Shown: positions 1 through 9,149, counted from the stretch's first letter. The stretch is DNA of 64,000 bases from Streptomyces noursei (GCF_016917755.1 NZ_CP070326.1:7006001-7070000); one strand, 5' to 3'. Numbers and translations: made by a program. The notes: generated by a model from the sequence alone, not told the origin.

Positions 1-2
1 CC

Positions 3-173
3 GAGCAGGCGGCGCGCGACGAGACGGTGCGCGCCACCAAGCGCTTCGCGCGCCGTCAGGACTCGTGGTTCCGCCGGGACCCGCGGGTCCACTGGCTCAG
101 CGGCGCCGCCGACCGACGGGCCGACCTCCCGTCCCTGGCACTGGCGTTGCTCGAACGACCGGTCACAGCCTGA
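3..173 (+). CDS. miaA: tRNA dimethylallyltransferase MiaA, C-terminal end (5' truncated by window)
   Basis: Only the last 56 codons are present, entering at the left edge and ending in TGA. The segment containing FARRQDSWFRRDPRVHWL is the conserved C-terminal stretch of MiaA, which adds the dimethylallyl group to A37 of tRNAs reading codons that start with U. The catalytic P-loop and most of the enzyme lie outside the window, so the call rests on this tail and on synteny: miaA lies just upstream of dapF in Streptomyces genomes I know. The frame is read from base 3. Confidence 0.85.
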   Translation, partial: EQAARDETVRATKRFARRQDSWFRRDPRVHWLSGAADRRADLPSLALALLERPVTA

Positions 174-276
174 TCACGTCATGGCATCGGGACGCTCCGG
201 CCGTCATCCGGGCCCCTGAGGGCGTGTCATCATCGACCATCGATCGAGGCGTGCAAGCTGGCAGTGGGGAGGGCGC

Positions 277-837
277 GTGGCAATGGAGGCCGGCCCTCGC
301 AACCGAGCCCAACAACCGGACCGGGACGGTGCCGGGGCGGCGGCGCAGGCCGCGGACGGCCCGGCCGTGCACGACGCCCGCCCCGAGCCGGACGACCGCC
401 TCCACACCCCCGAAGACGGCATCCCCGACGGCCACCCGGCCACCCTCGACGCCTCGGACGGCCCCGACGCGGAGCCCGGCCAGGCCCCCGAGGGCGGCGA
501 GTCCTTCCGCGACCTGCGCCCGCCCCGGCGGCTGCGGTTGTGGCAGCTCGCCCCGATAGTGGCGCTGGCCGCCGTCGGCTCGCTGATGTTCGCCTTCCCG
601 CTGGCCTTCGAGTTCGGCGGCGACGGCGGCGCGGTGATCGCCATGCTCGGCCTGCTGCTGTGCTGCTGCGCCGCCGGCGCGGGCATGATGGCGGCCCGCC
701 GGGTCGGCCATACCTGGCCCGGCCTCCCGGTCCGCGGCTCCGGGCGCCGCGCCAGCTGGCGGGTGGTCCTCCTGTACGCGGCCGTGGTCGCCGTCCTCGC
801 CGCACTGGCGATCTGGCGGGTGGCCCGCCTCCGCTGA
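277..837 (+). CDS. Small integral membrane protein of unknown function
   Basis: 186 residues from a GTG start preceded by GGGGAGGG at about 267-273. The first 80 residues are Pro/Ala/Asp-rich and probably disordered and cytoplasmic. Three hydrophobic segments follow, at roughly residues 88-110, 113-135 and 158-180. No catalytic motif is visible and I do not recognise a family with a known function. It lies between miaA and dapF, a place where Streptomyces often has a small hypothetical membrane protein. It ends about 75 bp before the dapF promoter, so it is probably a separate transcription unit from dapF. Confidence 0.75.
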   Translation: MAMEAGPRNRAQQPDRDGAGAAAQAADGPAVHDARPEPDDRLHTPEDGIPDGHPATLDASDGPDAEPGQAPEGGESFRDLRPPRRLRLWQLAPIVALAAVGSLMFAFPLAFEFGGDGGAVIAMLGLLLCCCAAGAGMMAARRVGHTWPGLPVRGSGRRASWRVVLLYAAVVAVLAALAIWRVARLR

Positions 838-913
838 GGCCCCGCTCCCCGGCCCGGCGCCCCCCTGGGCTGCCGCGGCCCGGCCCCGACCGGCCGATGC
901 TCCGCCCTCCCCG

Positions 914-919
914 TAGGAT
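914..919 (+). promoter_or_regulatory. -10 element of dapF, leaderless-type promoter
   Basis: TAGGAT, the classic Streptomyces vegetative -10 hexamer, ends six bases before the dapF GTG at 926. Transcription would start on or next to the start codon, and no Shine-Dalgarno sequence lies between. No good -35 hexamer is seen at the expected distance. Confidence 0.6.
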
Positions 920-925
920 TCAGGG

Positions 926-1804
926 GTGAACAGCACGCAGCGCATCGCCTTCCTCAAGGGCCACGGCACCGAGAACGACTTCGTGATCGTCCCGGATCCG
1001 GACGGCCGGATCGACCTGCCCTCGACCGCCGTCGCCCGGCTCTGCGACCGCCGCGCCGGAGTGGGCGGCGACGGGCTGCTGCACGTGGTCCGGTCCGCCG
1101 CGCACCCGGAGGCGCGGGCGATGGCCGACGACGCCGAGTGGTTCATGGACTACCGCAACGGCGACGGCACGATCGCCGAGATGTGCGGCAACGGCCTCCG
1201 GGTCTTCGCCCGCTACCTCCTGTACGCCGGGCTGGTCGAGGCCGGCGACGTCGCGATCGCCACCCGCGCCGGGGTGCTCCGGGTGCACCTCGCCAAGACC
1301 GGCGACGTGACCGTCTCCATGGGGCGCGCCGTGCTCCCCGAGGACGGCGTGGTGGTCGAGGTCGGCGGGCGCAGCTGGCCGGCCCGCAACGTCAACATGG
1401 GCAACCCGCACGCCGTCGCGTTCGTCGAGGACCTGGCGCACGCCGGTGAGCTGCGGGAACAGCCGGAGTTCGGCCCGGCCGCGGTGTACCCGGACGGTGT
1501 GAACATCGAGTTCGTCGTGGACCGCGGCCCGCGCCACGTGGCGATGCGGGTGCACGAGCGGGGCTCCGGCGAGACCCGTTCCTGTGGCACCGGTGCCTGT
1601 GCGGTGGCCGTCGCCACGGCCCGCCGGGACGGCCTGGACCCGGCCGCGACCGGCACCCCGGTGACGTACGTCGTCGATGTGCTGGGCGGCAGCCTGACCA
1701 TCACCGAGCTGCCGGACGGCACGGTCGAGATGACCGGTCCGGCCGTGATCGTGGCCGAGGGCACCTTCGCGCCGGAGTGGCTGGCGGGCGCGTTCGCCGG
1801 CTGA
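926..1804 (+). CDS. dapF: Diaminopimelate epimerase
   Basis: 292 residues, a normal length for DapF. It converts LL- to meso-diaminopimelate, the last step before lysine and a peptidoglycan precursor, in the cytosol. Both cysteine motifs of the two-base mechanism are present: EMCGNGLRVFARY near residues 87-99 and ETRSCGTGACAV near residues 216-227. The FLKGHGTENDFVI opening is the family's substrate-binding N-terminus. The GTG start at 926 follows a -10 box directly with no ribosome binding site, which points to a leaderless mRNA. Neighbours are miaA upstream and an RSH gene downstream, a conserved Streptomyces order. Confidence 0.95.
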   Translation: MNSTQRIAFLKGHGTENDFVIVPDPDGRIDLPSTAVARLCDRRAGVGGDGLLHVVRSAAHPEARAMADDAEWFMDYRNGDGTIAEMCGNGLRVFARYLLYAGLVEAGDVAIATRAGVLRVHLAKTGDVTVSMGRAVLPEDGVVVEVGGRSWPARNVNMGNPHAVAFVEDLAHAGELREQPEFGPAAVYPDGVNIEFVVDRGPRHVAMRVHERGSGETRSCGTGACAVAVATARRDGLDPAATGTPVTYVVDVLGGSLTITELPDGTVEMTGPAVIVAEGTFAPEWLAGAFAG

Positions 1805-1940
1805 CGGGCGCCGGAGCACGCCCCTCGCCCAGGGGAAGCGGTTTCGGCGAGGAGAAACGATTCCGGCCAGAAAGTTCCCTCGAATGGGTGATCCGTTTCA
1901 CGCTGAGCGAGAGGCGGACAGCACTGCGTGATGGGCTCGG

Positions 1941-1946
1941 TAGCAT
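1941..1946 (+). promoter_or_regulatory. Possible -10 of the RSH gene
   Basis: TAGCAT fits the TANNNT pattern and would place the transcription start near 1953, leaving a leader of about 60 nt with a clear ribosome binding site. No convincing -35 is visible, so this is a weak call. Confidence 0.35.
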
Positions 1947-2012
1947 CAAGCACCGGCCCAGGCGCCCGAACTGACGGCGTCCCACCGCCGGTCGACGCCG
2001 CCGGAGGTGCCC

Positions 2013-4175
2013 ATGAGCGCAGAGGCCACGAACCCTGGTAACCCTGAAGCAGCGGACCGCCGGCGCGGCCGCCCCGGGCCGGCGCTCCGGGGGCTCCGCC
2101 GCATCGGCCGCGCCGCACTCCTCGGCCCCGCCCCCCGCGACGGGCTGCCGGACGCCCTGGAACACGTCGCCAAGGTGCACCGCCACCACCACCCCGACGC
2201 CGATCTGGACACCCTCAGCAGGGCGTACCAACTCGCCGAGTCCTCGCACCGCGGCCAAATGCGCAAGAGCGGCGAGCCGTACATCACCCACCCGCTCGCG
2301 GTCACCCTGATCCTCGCCGAACTGGGCGCGGAAACCACGACGTTGACCGCCTCCCTGCTCCACGACACCGTCGAGGACACGGATGTGACGCTGGATCAGG
2401 TGCGGGCCGAGTTCGGCACCGAGGTCTGCTACCTGGTCGACGGCGTCACCAAACTGGAGAAGGTCGACTACGGCACGGCGGCCGAGCCGGAGACCTTCCG
2501 CAAGATGCTCGTCGCCACCGGGAACGACGTCCGGGTGATGTCCATCAAGCTCGCCGACCGGCTGCACAACATGCGCACCCTCGGCGTGATGCGCCCGGAG
2601 AAGCAGGCCCGGATCGCCGGGGTCACCCTCGACGTGCTGATCCCGCTCGCCGAACGCCTCGGCGTCCAGGCGCTCAAGACCGAGCTGGAGGACCTGGTCT
2701 TCGCGATCCTGCACCCCGAGGAGTACGCCGAGACCCGGCGCCTGGTGGAGAAGTACCGCGGCCACCCCGACCCGCTCGCCGCGATCGCCGCCCGGGCCCG
2801 GACGATCCTGGCCGACGCCGGCATCGACGCCCAAGTCCTCGTCCGGCCACGGCACTTCGTCTCCGTGCACCGGGTCCTGCTGGCGCGCGGCCGGATCACC
2901 GGCGCGGACCTGGGGCGGCTGCTGGTCCTGGTGGCCGAGGACGCCGACTGCTACGCCGTGCTCGGGGAGCTGCACACCTGCTTCACCCCGGTGGTCTCGG
3001 AGTTCAAGGACTTCATCGCGGCCCCCAAGTTCAACCTCTACCAGTCGCTGCACACCGCCATCGGCGGCGAGACCGGCGAGATCGCCGAGACCCTGATCCG
3101 CACCCACCGGATGCACCGGGTCGCCGAGGCCGGGGTGATCGCGCTGGGCAACCCCTACGCCCCCACCGACGGTGCGGACGCACCCGAGGGCGAACGGGCC
3201 GACCCCACCCGCCCCGGCTGGCTCGACCGGCTCCTGGAGTGGCAGCGCACCACCCCCGACCCCGACACCTTCTGGACCTCGCTCCGCGACGACCTCGCCC
3301 AGGACCGCGAGATCACCGTCTTCTGCACCGACGCCGCCGCGGACGGCCCGGCCGGCACCATCGGGCTGCCCGCCGGGGCGAGCTGCGTGGACGCGGCGTA
3401 CGCCAAGCACGGCGAGGCCGCGCACGGCTGCATCGGCGCCCGGGTCAACGGCCGCCTCGCCACGCTCGGCACCGTCCTGCACGACGGCGACAACCTCCAC
3501 CTGCTGATGGCCCAGGACTCCGCCGGACCCTCGCCGGAGTGGCTCGACCACACCCGCACCCCCGCCGCCCGACTCGCCATCTCCCGCTGGCTGGCCCGGT
3601 CCCAGGGCACCGGCGAGCCGCCCGCCGCGCCCGCCGGGAGGCGCGGCGAACGCCGCCGGGTGCCGGCCCACCGCCCGGCCGGCCCGGACCGCGCCGGGGC
3701 CGCCTCCGGCCTGGTGCTGGCCGACCTGCCCGGCGCCACCGTCCGGCTGGCCGGCTGCTGCACCCCGGTGCCGCCGGACACCGTCACCGGCTTCGCGGTC
3801 CGCGGCGGCACGGTCACCGTGCACCGCGCCCTGTGTCCGGCGGTGGCCCGGATGGCGGCGATGGGCCGGCAGCCGGTCGGGGTGCGCTGGCGGGGCGCGG
3901 CCAAGGGCGGCCACGGCTGCCGGGTGACGCTGCTGGCCAAGGCGTTCAGCCGGCCGCACCTGCTGCCCGACCTCACCGAGGCGATCGCCGCCCAGGGCGC
4001 CGCGGTGGTCTCCGCCGCCGTCGAACCCCCGCACGAGCAACTGGTCCGGCACACCTACACCCTCCACCTGCCCAACGCCGCCGGACTGCCCTCCCTGATG
4101 CGCGCCATGCGCCAGGTCCCCGGCGTCTTCGACGTGGTCCGGGCCGCCACGGCGGTGCGTACGGGGAACTGCTGA
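2013..4175 (+). CDS. RelA/SpoT homologue (RSH), RshA-like (p)ppGpp metabolic enzyme
   Basis: 720 residues. An HD hydrolase domain is evident, with RKSGEPYITHPL and the catalytic HDTVEDTD motif at about residues 117-124. The synthetase-like domain follows at about 240-360 with SEFKDFIAAPKFNLYQSLHT, then a TGS-like region near 430-490 and an ACT-like C-terminus. The synthetase part is divergent: the segment matching the usual DLVGVRIL reads DLGRLLVLV, and the catalytic ExQIRT region reads AETLIRT. It resembles the second Streptomyces RSH (RshA) more than the main RelA. Hydrolase function looks intact; synthetase strength is uncertain. I prefer ATG 2013, five bases after GGAGG at 2003-2007, over GTG 2007, which lies inside that ribosome binding site. 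Confidence 0.85.
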   Translation: MSAEATNPGNPEAADRRRGRPGPALRGLRRIGRAALLGPAPRDGLPDALEHVAKVHRHHHPDADLDTLSRAYQLAESSHRGQMRKSGEPYITHPLAVTLILAELGAETTTLTASLLHDTVEDTDVTLDQVRAEFGTEVCYLVDGVTKLEKVDYGTAAEPETFRKMLVATGNDVRVMSIKLADRLHNMRTLGVMRPEKQARIAGVTLDVLIPLAERLGVQALKTELEDLVFAILHPEEYAETRRLVEKYRGHPDPLAAIAARARTILADAGIDAQVLVRPRHFVSVHRVLLARGRITGADLGRLLVLVAEDADCYAVLGELHTCFTPVVSEFKDFIAAPKFNLYQSLHTAIGGETGEIAETLIRTHRMHRVAEAGVIALGNPYAPTDGADAPEGERADPTRPGWLDRLLEWQRTTPDPDTFWTSLRDDLAQDREITVFCTDAAADGPAGTIGLPAGASCVDAAYAKHGEAAHGCIGARVNGRLATLGTVLHDGDNLHLLMAQDSAGPSPEWLDHTRTPAARLAISRWLARSQGTGEPPAAPAGRRGERRRVPAHRPAGPDRAGAASGLVLADLPGATVRLAGCCTPVPPDTVTGFAVRGGTVTVHRALCPAVARMAAMGRQPVGVRWRGAAKGGHGCRVTLLAKAFSRPHLLPDLTEAIAAQGAAVVSAAVEPPHEQLVRHTYTLHLPNAAGLPSLMRAMRQVPGVFDVVRAATAVRTGNC

Positions 4176-4191
4176 CCCCGTTCCCGGAACC

Positions 4192-4238
4192 CGCCCGTCC
4201 GACGGCAGAACGCGCGCGCGGGCGCAAGCGGACGGGCG
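4192..4238 (+). terminator. Possible hairpin downstream of the RSH gene
   Basis: CGCCCGTCCG (4192-4201) pairs perfectly with CGGACGGGCG (4229-4238) across a 27-nt loop, 17 nt after the RSH stop. The loop is long and no T-tract follows, so the role as terminator is tentative. Confidence 0.3.
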
Positions 4239-4311
4239 AGCAGCCGCTCGTTCGGGTGCCGTCCAGCCGTGCCGTCCACGGGCGGGCGGGCCGCGCTGAT
4301 ACCGGTAGCCC

Positions 4312-5931
4312 ATGTCCCTTCCCTTGCGCCGTCCGTCCGGCGAGCCCGACGGGCCAGCCGCCGACCGTTCCGCCCTCGACCGGGACCGCCCCCGCGCGCG
4401 CCGCGGCCGGATCCCCCGCCGGGCCGCCGCCCTCGGCCTCGCCGTCGCCGCCACGATTGCCGCGGCCGCGCCGCAGCCCGCCGAGCCGCTGGGAATCGGC
4501 GACCGCCTCTTCCCGATGCTCGGCAACCCCGGCTACCACGTCACCTCGTACGACATCTCCCTGGACTACTCGGGCCACAACGACCGTCCGATGGACGTGG
4601 TCACCGTGATCAAGGCCCGGGCCACCGCCAACCTCGACCGGCTCAACCTCGACTTCGCCGACGGAACCGTGCGTTCCGTCCTCGTCGACGGCCAGCCCGC
4701 CCGGCACGAGCAGGCCGGCGAGGACCTGGTCCTCACCCCCGCCTCGCACATCCACCCCGGGCAGGACCTGCGGATCGTCGTCCACCACACCAGCGACCCG
4801 CGCGGCAGGGGCGACGGCGGCTGGATCCGCACCACCGACGGACTGGCGATGGCCAACCAGGCGGACGCCGCGCACCGGGTCTTCCCGTGCAACGACCACC
4901 CCTCCGACAAGGCCGAGTTCACCTTCCACATCACCACGCCCGAGGGCCTGGTGGCGGTCGCCAACGGGCTGCCGGTCGGCGAGGGCACCCGCGGCGCGCG
5001 CCGCACCTGGACGTACCGCACCGCCCACCCCATGGCCACCGAACTGGCGCAGATCTCCATCGGGCGGTCCAGCGTCGTCAACCACCGCGGCCCGCACGGG
5101 CTGCCGCTGCGCGACGTCGTCCCGTCCTCGGCCCGGCTCCCGCTGACCCGCTGGCTCGCCAAGACGCCGGACCAGATGGCCTGGATGGAGAGCAAGGTCG
5201 GACCGTTCCCGTTCGAGGCGTACGGGGTGCTGATCGCCGACGCCAGCACCGGCTTCGAGCTGGAGACCCAGACCCTCTCGCTCTTCGAGAAGCGCCTGTT
5301 CACCACCGTCCAGCTGCCCGACTGGTACGTGGAGTCGGTGATGGTGCACGAGCTGTCCCACCAGTGGTTCGGCGACAGCGTCAGCCCCCGCCGGTGGTCC
5401 GACGTCTGGCTCAACGAGGCCCACGCCACTTGGTACGAGGCCCTCTACGCCGACGAGAAGGGCGACCACCGCGCCTCCCTGGAGACCCGGATGCGACACG
5501 CCTACGAGGCGTCCGACGGCTGGCGCGCGGAGGGCGGCCCGCCCGCCCTGCCCAAGGTCCCCGACAAGGGCAGGAAGACCGGCATCTTCCGCCCGGTGAT
5601 CTACGACGGCAGCGCCCTGGTCCTGTACGCCCTGCGGCACAAGATGGGGAAGGCCGGCTTCGAGCGCCTGGAGAGGGAGTGGGTGGCCAAGCACCGCGAC
5701 GGGGTGGCCGGCACCGCCGACTTCATCGACCTCGCCTCCCAGATCTACGGCCACAACCTCTCCGGCTTCTTCTGGGACTGGCTGTACGGCGCCAAGACCC
5801 CGCCGATGCCCGGCCACCCGGATTGGAAGCAGCAGCAGGTCAAGAAGGCCCCGGCGGACGGCGGCAAGCAGCAGTCCGCTGAGCGGCACGTGGCGACCAC
5901 GCCCGGTGCGCCGCACCTGCACAAGGGGTGA
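4312..5931 (+). CDS. Secreted M1-family (gluzincin) metallopeptidase
   Basis: 539 residues. An arginine-rich N-terminus followed by an Ala-rich hydrophobic stretch (about residues 38-58) looks like a secretion signal. The zinc site is complete: HELSH at residues 346-350, then E369 in LNEAHATWYE, giving HEXXH-X18-E as in M1 aminopeptidases. The GAMEN exopeptidase loop of classical aminopeptidase N is not conserved; the matching place reads STGFELETQ, so free-aminopeptidase activity should not be assumed. The C-terminal helical domain of large aminopeptidases is short here. Located between the RSH gene and hflX. ATG 4312 lacks a strong ribosome binding site; the start is reasonable but not certain. 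Confidence 0.8.
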   Translation: MSLPLRRPSGEPDGPAADRSALDRDRPRARRGRIPRRAAALGLAVAATIAAAAPQPAEPLGIGDRLFPMLGNPGYHVTSYDISLDYSGHNDRPMDVVTVIKARATANLDRLNLDFADGTVRSVLVDGQPARHEQAGEDLVLTPASHIHPGQDLRIVVHHTSDPRGRGDGGWIRTTDGLAMANQADAAHRVFPCNDHPSDKAEFTFHITTPEGLVAVANGLPVGEGTRGARRTWTYRTAHPMATELAQISIGRSSVVNHRGPHGLPLRDVVPSSARLPLTRWLAKTPDQMAWMESKVGPFPFEAYGVLIADASTGFELETQTLSLFEKRLFTTVQLPDWYVESVMVHELSHQWFGDSVSPRRWSDVWLNEAHATWYEALYADEKGDHRASLETRMRHAYEASDGWRAEGGPPALPKVPDKGRKTGIFRPVIYDGSALVLYALRHKMGKAGFERLEREWVAKHRDGVAGTADFIDLASQIYGHNLSGFFWDWLYGAKTPPMPGHPDWKQQQVKKAPADGGKQQSAERHVATTPGAPHLHKG

Positions 5932-6175
5932 CCGCCGCCCGGAGCGGACGGCACGCGGGCCGTGCGGGCGGTACCGGCCCGCACGGCGCACCCGGTGGAC
6001 ACCGGAAACCCGCGTGACGTCCGTCTCCGGGCCGTGCGACCATCAACGGGCCGACACCGGCCGCACCGGGAATCTCCGGGGCGGCCCGGACGTTGAGCAG
6101 ATCGAACGGCAGAGCCATACCAGTCCCGACGGGACCGCCCGGTCCCCGGGGGCTTCCTACGACGCAAAGGATCAA

Positions 6176-7663
6176 ATGACCTCCTCTTCTTCCCTTCCGC
6201 AGGACCGGCAGCGCCTCCCCGAGAGCCTTCGGGCCGACGCCCTGATGGAAGAGGACGTCGCCTGGAGCCACGAGATCGACGGGGAGCGCGACGGCGACCA
6301 GTACGACCGCTCCGACCGTGCGTCGCTGCGCCGCGTCGCCGGACTCTCCACCGAGCTCGAGGACGTCACCGAGGTCGAGTACCGCCAGCTGCGCCTGGAG
6401 CGCGTGGTGCTCGTCGGCGTCTGGACGTCCGGGACGGTGCAGGACGCGGAGAACTCCCTCGCCGAGCTGGCCGCGCTGGCCGAGACCGCCGGTGCCCTGG
6501 TGCTCGACGGCGTCGTCCAGCGTCGCGACAAGCCGGACCCGGCCACCTACATCGGCTCGGGCAAGGCCCTGGAGCTGCGGGACATCGTGCTCGAATCCGG
6601 GGCCGACACCGTGGTGTGCGACGGTGAGCTCTCCCCGGGCCAGCTGATCCACCTGGAGGACGTCGTCAAGGTCAAGGTGGTCGACCGGACCGCCCTGATC
6701 CTCGACATCTTCGCCCAGCACGCCAAGTCCCGGGAGGGCAAGGCGCAGGTCTCGCTGGCGCAGATGCAGTACATGCTCCCCAGGCTCCGCGGCTGGGGCC
6801 AGTCGCTGTCCCGGCAGATGGGTGGCGGTGGCTCCGGTTCGACGGGCGGCGGCATGGCCACCCGTGGTCCCGGTGAGACCAAGATCGAGATGGACCGGCG
6901 GCGGATCCGCGAGAAGATGGCGAAGATGCGCCGGGAGATCGCGGAGATGAAGACCGGCCGGGACGTCAAGCGCCAGGAGCGCCGACGCAACAAGATCCCC
7001 TCGGTCGCCATCGCCGGCTACACCAACGCCGGCAAGTCCTCCCTGCTCAACCGCCTCACCGGCGCCGGTGTCCTGGTGGAGAACGCCCTGTTCGCCACCC
7101 TGGACCCGACCGTCCGGCGGGCCGAGACCCCCAGCGGGCGGCTGTACACCCTCGCCGACACCGTCGGCTTCGTCCGCCACCTGCCGCACCACCTCGTCGA
7201 GGCGTTCCGCTCCACGATGGAGGAGGTCGCCGACGCCGACATCATCCTGCACGTGGTGGACGGCTCGCACCCGGTGCCGGAGGAGCAACTGGCGGCGGTC
7301 CGCGAGGTGATCCGCGACGTGGGCGCCACCGAGGTGCCCGAGATCGTGATCGTCAACAAGGCCGACGCGGCCGATCCGTTGACCCTCCAGCGGCTGCTGC
7401 GCCAGGAGAAGCGCGCCCTGGTGGTCTCCGCCCGCACGGGCGAGGGCATCGCGGAGCTGCGGGACCTGCTCGACGCGGAACTCCCGCGCCCCCAGGTCGA
7501 GATCGAGGTGCTGGTGCCCTACACCAAGGGCGCCCTGGTCTCGCGGGCGCACGCCGAGGGCGAGGTCATCTCCGAGGAGCACACCGGCGAGGGCACGGTC
7601 CTCAAGGCCCGGGTCCACGAGGAACTGGCCGCCGAGTTCCGCCCGTTCCTCCCCGCCGCCTGA
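6176..7663 (+). CDS. hflX: Ribosome-associated GTPase HflX
   Basis: 495 residues, slightly long for HflX because of an acidic N-terminal extension. HflX binds the 50S subunit and splits stalled or hibernating 70S ribosomes. Visible are the HflX N-terminal domain with GTVQDAENSLAEL and YIGSGKALEL, the glycine-rich linker ending in TRGPGETKIE, and the G domain: P-loop GYTNAGKSS near residue 281, DTVGFVRHLPHHLVEAF (switch II) and NKAD (G4). The reading frame is open upstream to 5906, but ATG 6176, preceded by AAGGA, starts a family-like N-terminus; the upstream part is proline/arginine-rich and unconserved. A strong terminator follows. Confidence 0.92.
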   Translation: MTSSSSLPQDRQRLPESLRADALMEEDVAWSHEIDGERDGDQYDRSDRASLRRVAGLSTELEDVTEVEYRQLRLERVVLVGVWTSGTVQDAENSLAELAALAETAGALVLDGVVQRRDKPDPATYIGSGKALELRDIVLESGADTVVCDGELSPGQLIHLEDVVKVKVVDRTALILDIFAQHAKSREGKAQVSLAQMQYMLPRLRGWGQSLSRQMGGGGSGSTGGGMATRGPGETKIEMDRRRIREKMAKMRREIAEMKTGRDVKRQERRRNKIPSVAIAGYTNAGKSSLLNRLTGAGVLVENALFATLDPTVRRAETPSGRLYTLADTVGFVRHLPHHLVEAFRSTMEEVADADIILHVVDGSHPVPEEQLAAVREVIRDVGATEVPEIVIVNKADAADPLTLQRLLRQEKRALVVSARTGEGIAELRDLLDAELPRPQVEIEVLVPYTKGALVSRAHAEGEVISEEHTGEGTVLKARVHEELAAEFRPFLPAA

Positions 7664-7692
7664 CGGCCCGGACCCGCACGCGCGCTGGACGC

Positions 7693-7734
7693 GGCGAAGG
7701 CCCGTCCCCGGTTTCCCGGGGGCGGGCCTTCGCC
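7693..7734. terminator. Strong bidirectional terminator hairpin
   Basis: A 17-bp stem (7693-7709 with 7718-7734, one G-U pair) closes an 8-nt loop. It lies 30 nt after the hflX stop and about 60 nt from the end of the convergent protease gene, so it can serve both. Confidence 0.85.
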
Positions 7735-7792
7735 GTTGTCGTGGGTGCTGTCACGGGCGGGCGGCGTCGTCGCCCGCCCGCTCACGTCGTTG

Positions 7793-8977
7793 CTACTGGT
7801 TCGCCCACTTCTTGCTCATCGCGTCGAAGATGGACTTGGCCTCGGTGCCCAGGTGCGGGCCGGCCAGCCACTGGGCCGGACGCGGCCCCATCGACGTGTT
7901 GGAGACCAGCACCGGCTTGCCGTCCGCGCCCTTGATGAACCAGGGGCCACCGGACGAACCACCGGTCATGGTGCAGCCGATCCGGTACATGGTCGGCTTC
8001 TTGGCGTCCAGCGTCAGCCGGGTCGGCTTGTCGGTGCAGGACTGCTGCGTTGCACCGTCGAACGGCGGCTCGGCCGGGTAGCCCTGCGCCGTCAGGCTGG
8101 AGATCTTCGTCATCGCCGGGGCGCCGAAGTCCACCGCGTAGGCGCTGCCGGCCATCTCCTCCAGCGACTTGCCGCCGGTGCTCTCCTCCGGCTTCACGTG
8201 CATCAGCGCGAAGTCGTACGGCGCCATCGGCACGCCCGGGACGGCGCCGCCGTCGGCGATCCACTCCTTGGTCGTCGCCATGTCGTCCGCCCACCACTTG
8301 CCGGACGGGACGCGGTCCTCGAACGGGGTGGTCTTCATCTGGGCGGCCGACGCGCCGGTCCGGTTGAAGTTCGGCACGAACATCATGTTGCGGTACCAGC
8401 CGCCGTCCTTGCCGGCGTGCACGCAGTGCGCCGCGGTCCAGACGAGGTTGGACTTGCCCGGGTGTGCCGGGTCCTTGACGACGGTGGCGGAGCAGCGCGA
8501 CTCGCCCTTGGGCGTGCTGAACAGCAGCAGGCCCACGCCGGGCGCGGTGGAGGTGTAGGGCGTCTTCACCGAGCGCGCGGGGACCGCGGTCGGCTCGGGG
8601 TCGGTCTTGCCCTGGTCCTCGGTGATGTCCGAGGGCTTGCTCGGGTCCTGGGGCGGCTTGACCTTATTGATCTTGTCCGGGTCCCAGAAGTTCTTGATGA
8701 CCGGGTTGATGAACTCGCCGGCTTCGCGAAGCCACTTGTCCTTGTCCCAGTTCTTCCACTCCCCGTTCTTCCACTTGTCCAGGTCGACGCCGTGTTCCTT
8801 CAGCTTGTCCTGGAGCTCCTTGGGGATCTTGATCGCACCCCCGCCCGTGGTGTCCTGGGACGACGCGGTCGGCTTGGCATCCGCGTTGTCGCCCGACGGC
8901 CCGCAGCCGGTCGCGGTCAGCGCCACGACGGCGGTGAGGGCGGCGGCGGCCAGCACTGGCCGACGTATCGATCGCAT
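7793..8977 (-). CDS. Secreted lipoprotein trypsin-like serine protease
   Basis: 394 residues. The N-terminus is a lipoprotein signal (RRPVLAAAALTAVVALTATGC) with the lipobox Cys at about residue 25, so the mature protein should be membrane-anchored outside the cell. A charged linker of about 100 residues follows. The chymotrypsin-fold triad is visible: His184 in WTAAHC, Asp255 in YDFALMHV and Ser342 in TGGSSGGP, where the usual GDSGGP reads GSSGGP. The ATG at 8977 has a GGGAGAA ribosome binding site. Convergent with hflX and divergent from the siderophore operon. The substrate is not predictable; a role in extracellular protein turnover is likely. Confidence 0.85.
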   Translation of the reverse strand: MRSIRRPVLAAAALTAVVALTATGCGPSGDNADAKPTASSQDTTGGGAIKIPKELQDKLKEHGVDLDKWKNGEWKNWDKDKWLREAGEFINPVIKNFWDPDKINKVKPPQDPSKPSDITEDQGKTDPEPTAVPARSVKTPYTSTAPGVGLLLFSTPKGESRCSATVVKDPAHPGKSNLVWTAAHCVHAGKDGGWYRNMMFVPNFNRTGASAAQMKTTPFEDRVPSGKWWADDMATTKEWIADGGAVPGVPMAPYDFALMHVKPEESTGGKSLEEMAGSAYAVDFGAPAMTKISSLTAQGYPAEPPFDGATQQSCTDKPTRLTLDAKKPTMYRIGCTMTGGSSGGPWFIKGADGKPVLVSNTSMGPRPAQWLAGPHLGTEAKSIFDAMSKKWANQ

Positions 8978-9132
8978 GGGTGGTTCTCCCCCTGTGTCAA
9001 ACGGACTGAGTCGGAGCGGCTCATGAGCGGAGCCCCGGTCCGGTTCTTGTCATGAACGGCAAGACCCGGGTGCAGCCCCCCACTATGCCGGTGTCCGGGG
9101 GGACGGCGGTACTCGGGTCCCCGGTTCCCGGC

Positions 9133-9149
9133 CGTCAAGGATCTTGACG
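9133..9149. promoter_or_regulatory. 17-bp perfect inverted repeat, candidate operator of the siderophore operon
   Basis: CGTCAAG-GAT-CTTGACG is a perfect dyad lying between the divergent protease and siderophore genes, 112 bp before the aminotransferase start. Each arm contains a TTGAC, i.e. a -35-like hexamer pointing outward. It does not resemble the actinobacterial iron box. The regulator is unknown. Confidence 0.5.

Noticed and set aside
1701..4526. Long minus-strand frame opposite the RSH gene
   Set aside because: Shadow of the RSH gene without recognisable protein features.
5906..6175. Upstream extension of HflX
   Set aside because: Proline/arginine-rich, no family similarity, and ATG 6176 has a suitable ribosome binding site.
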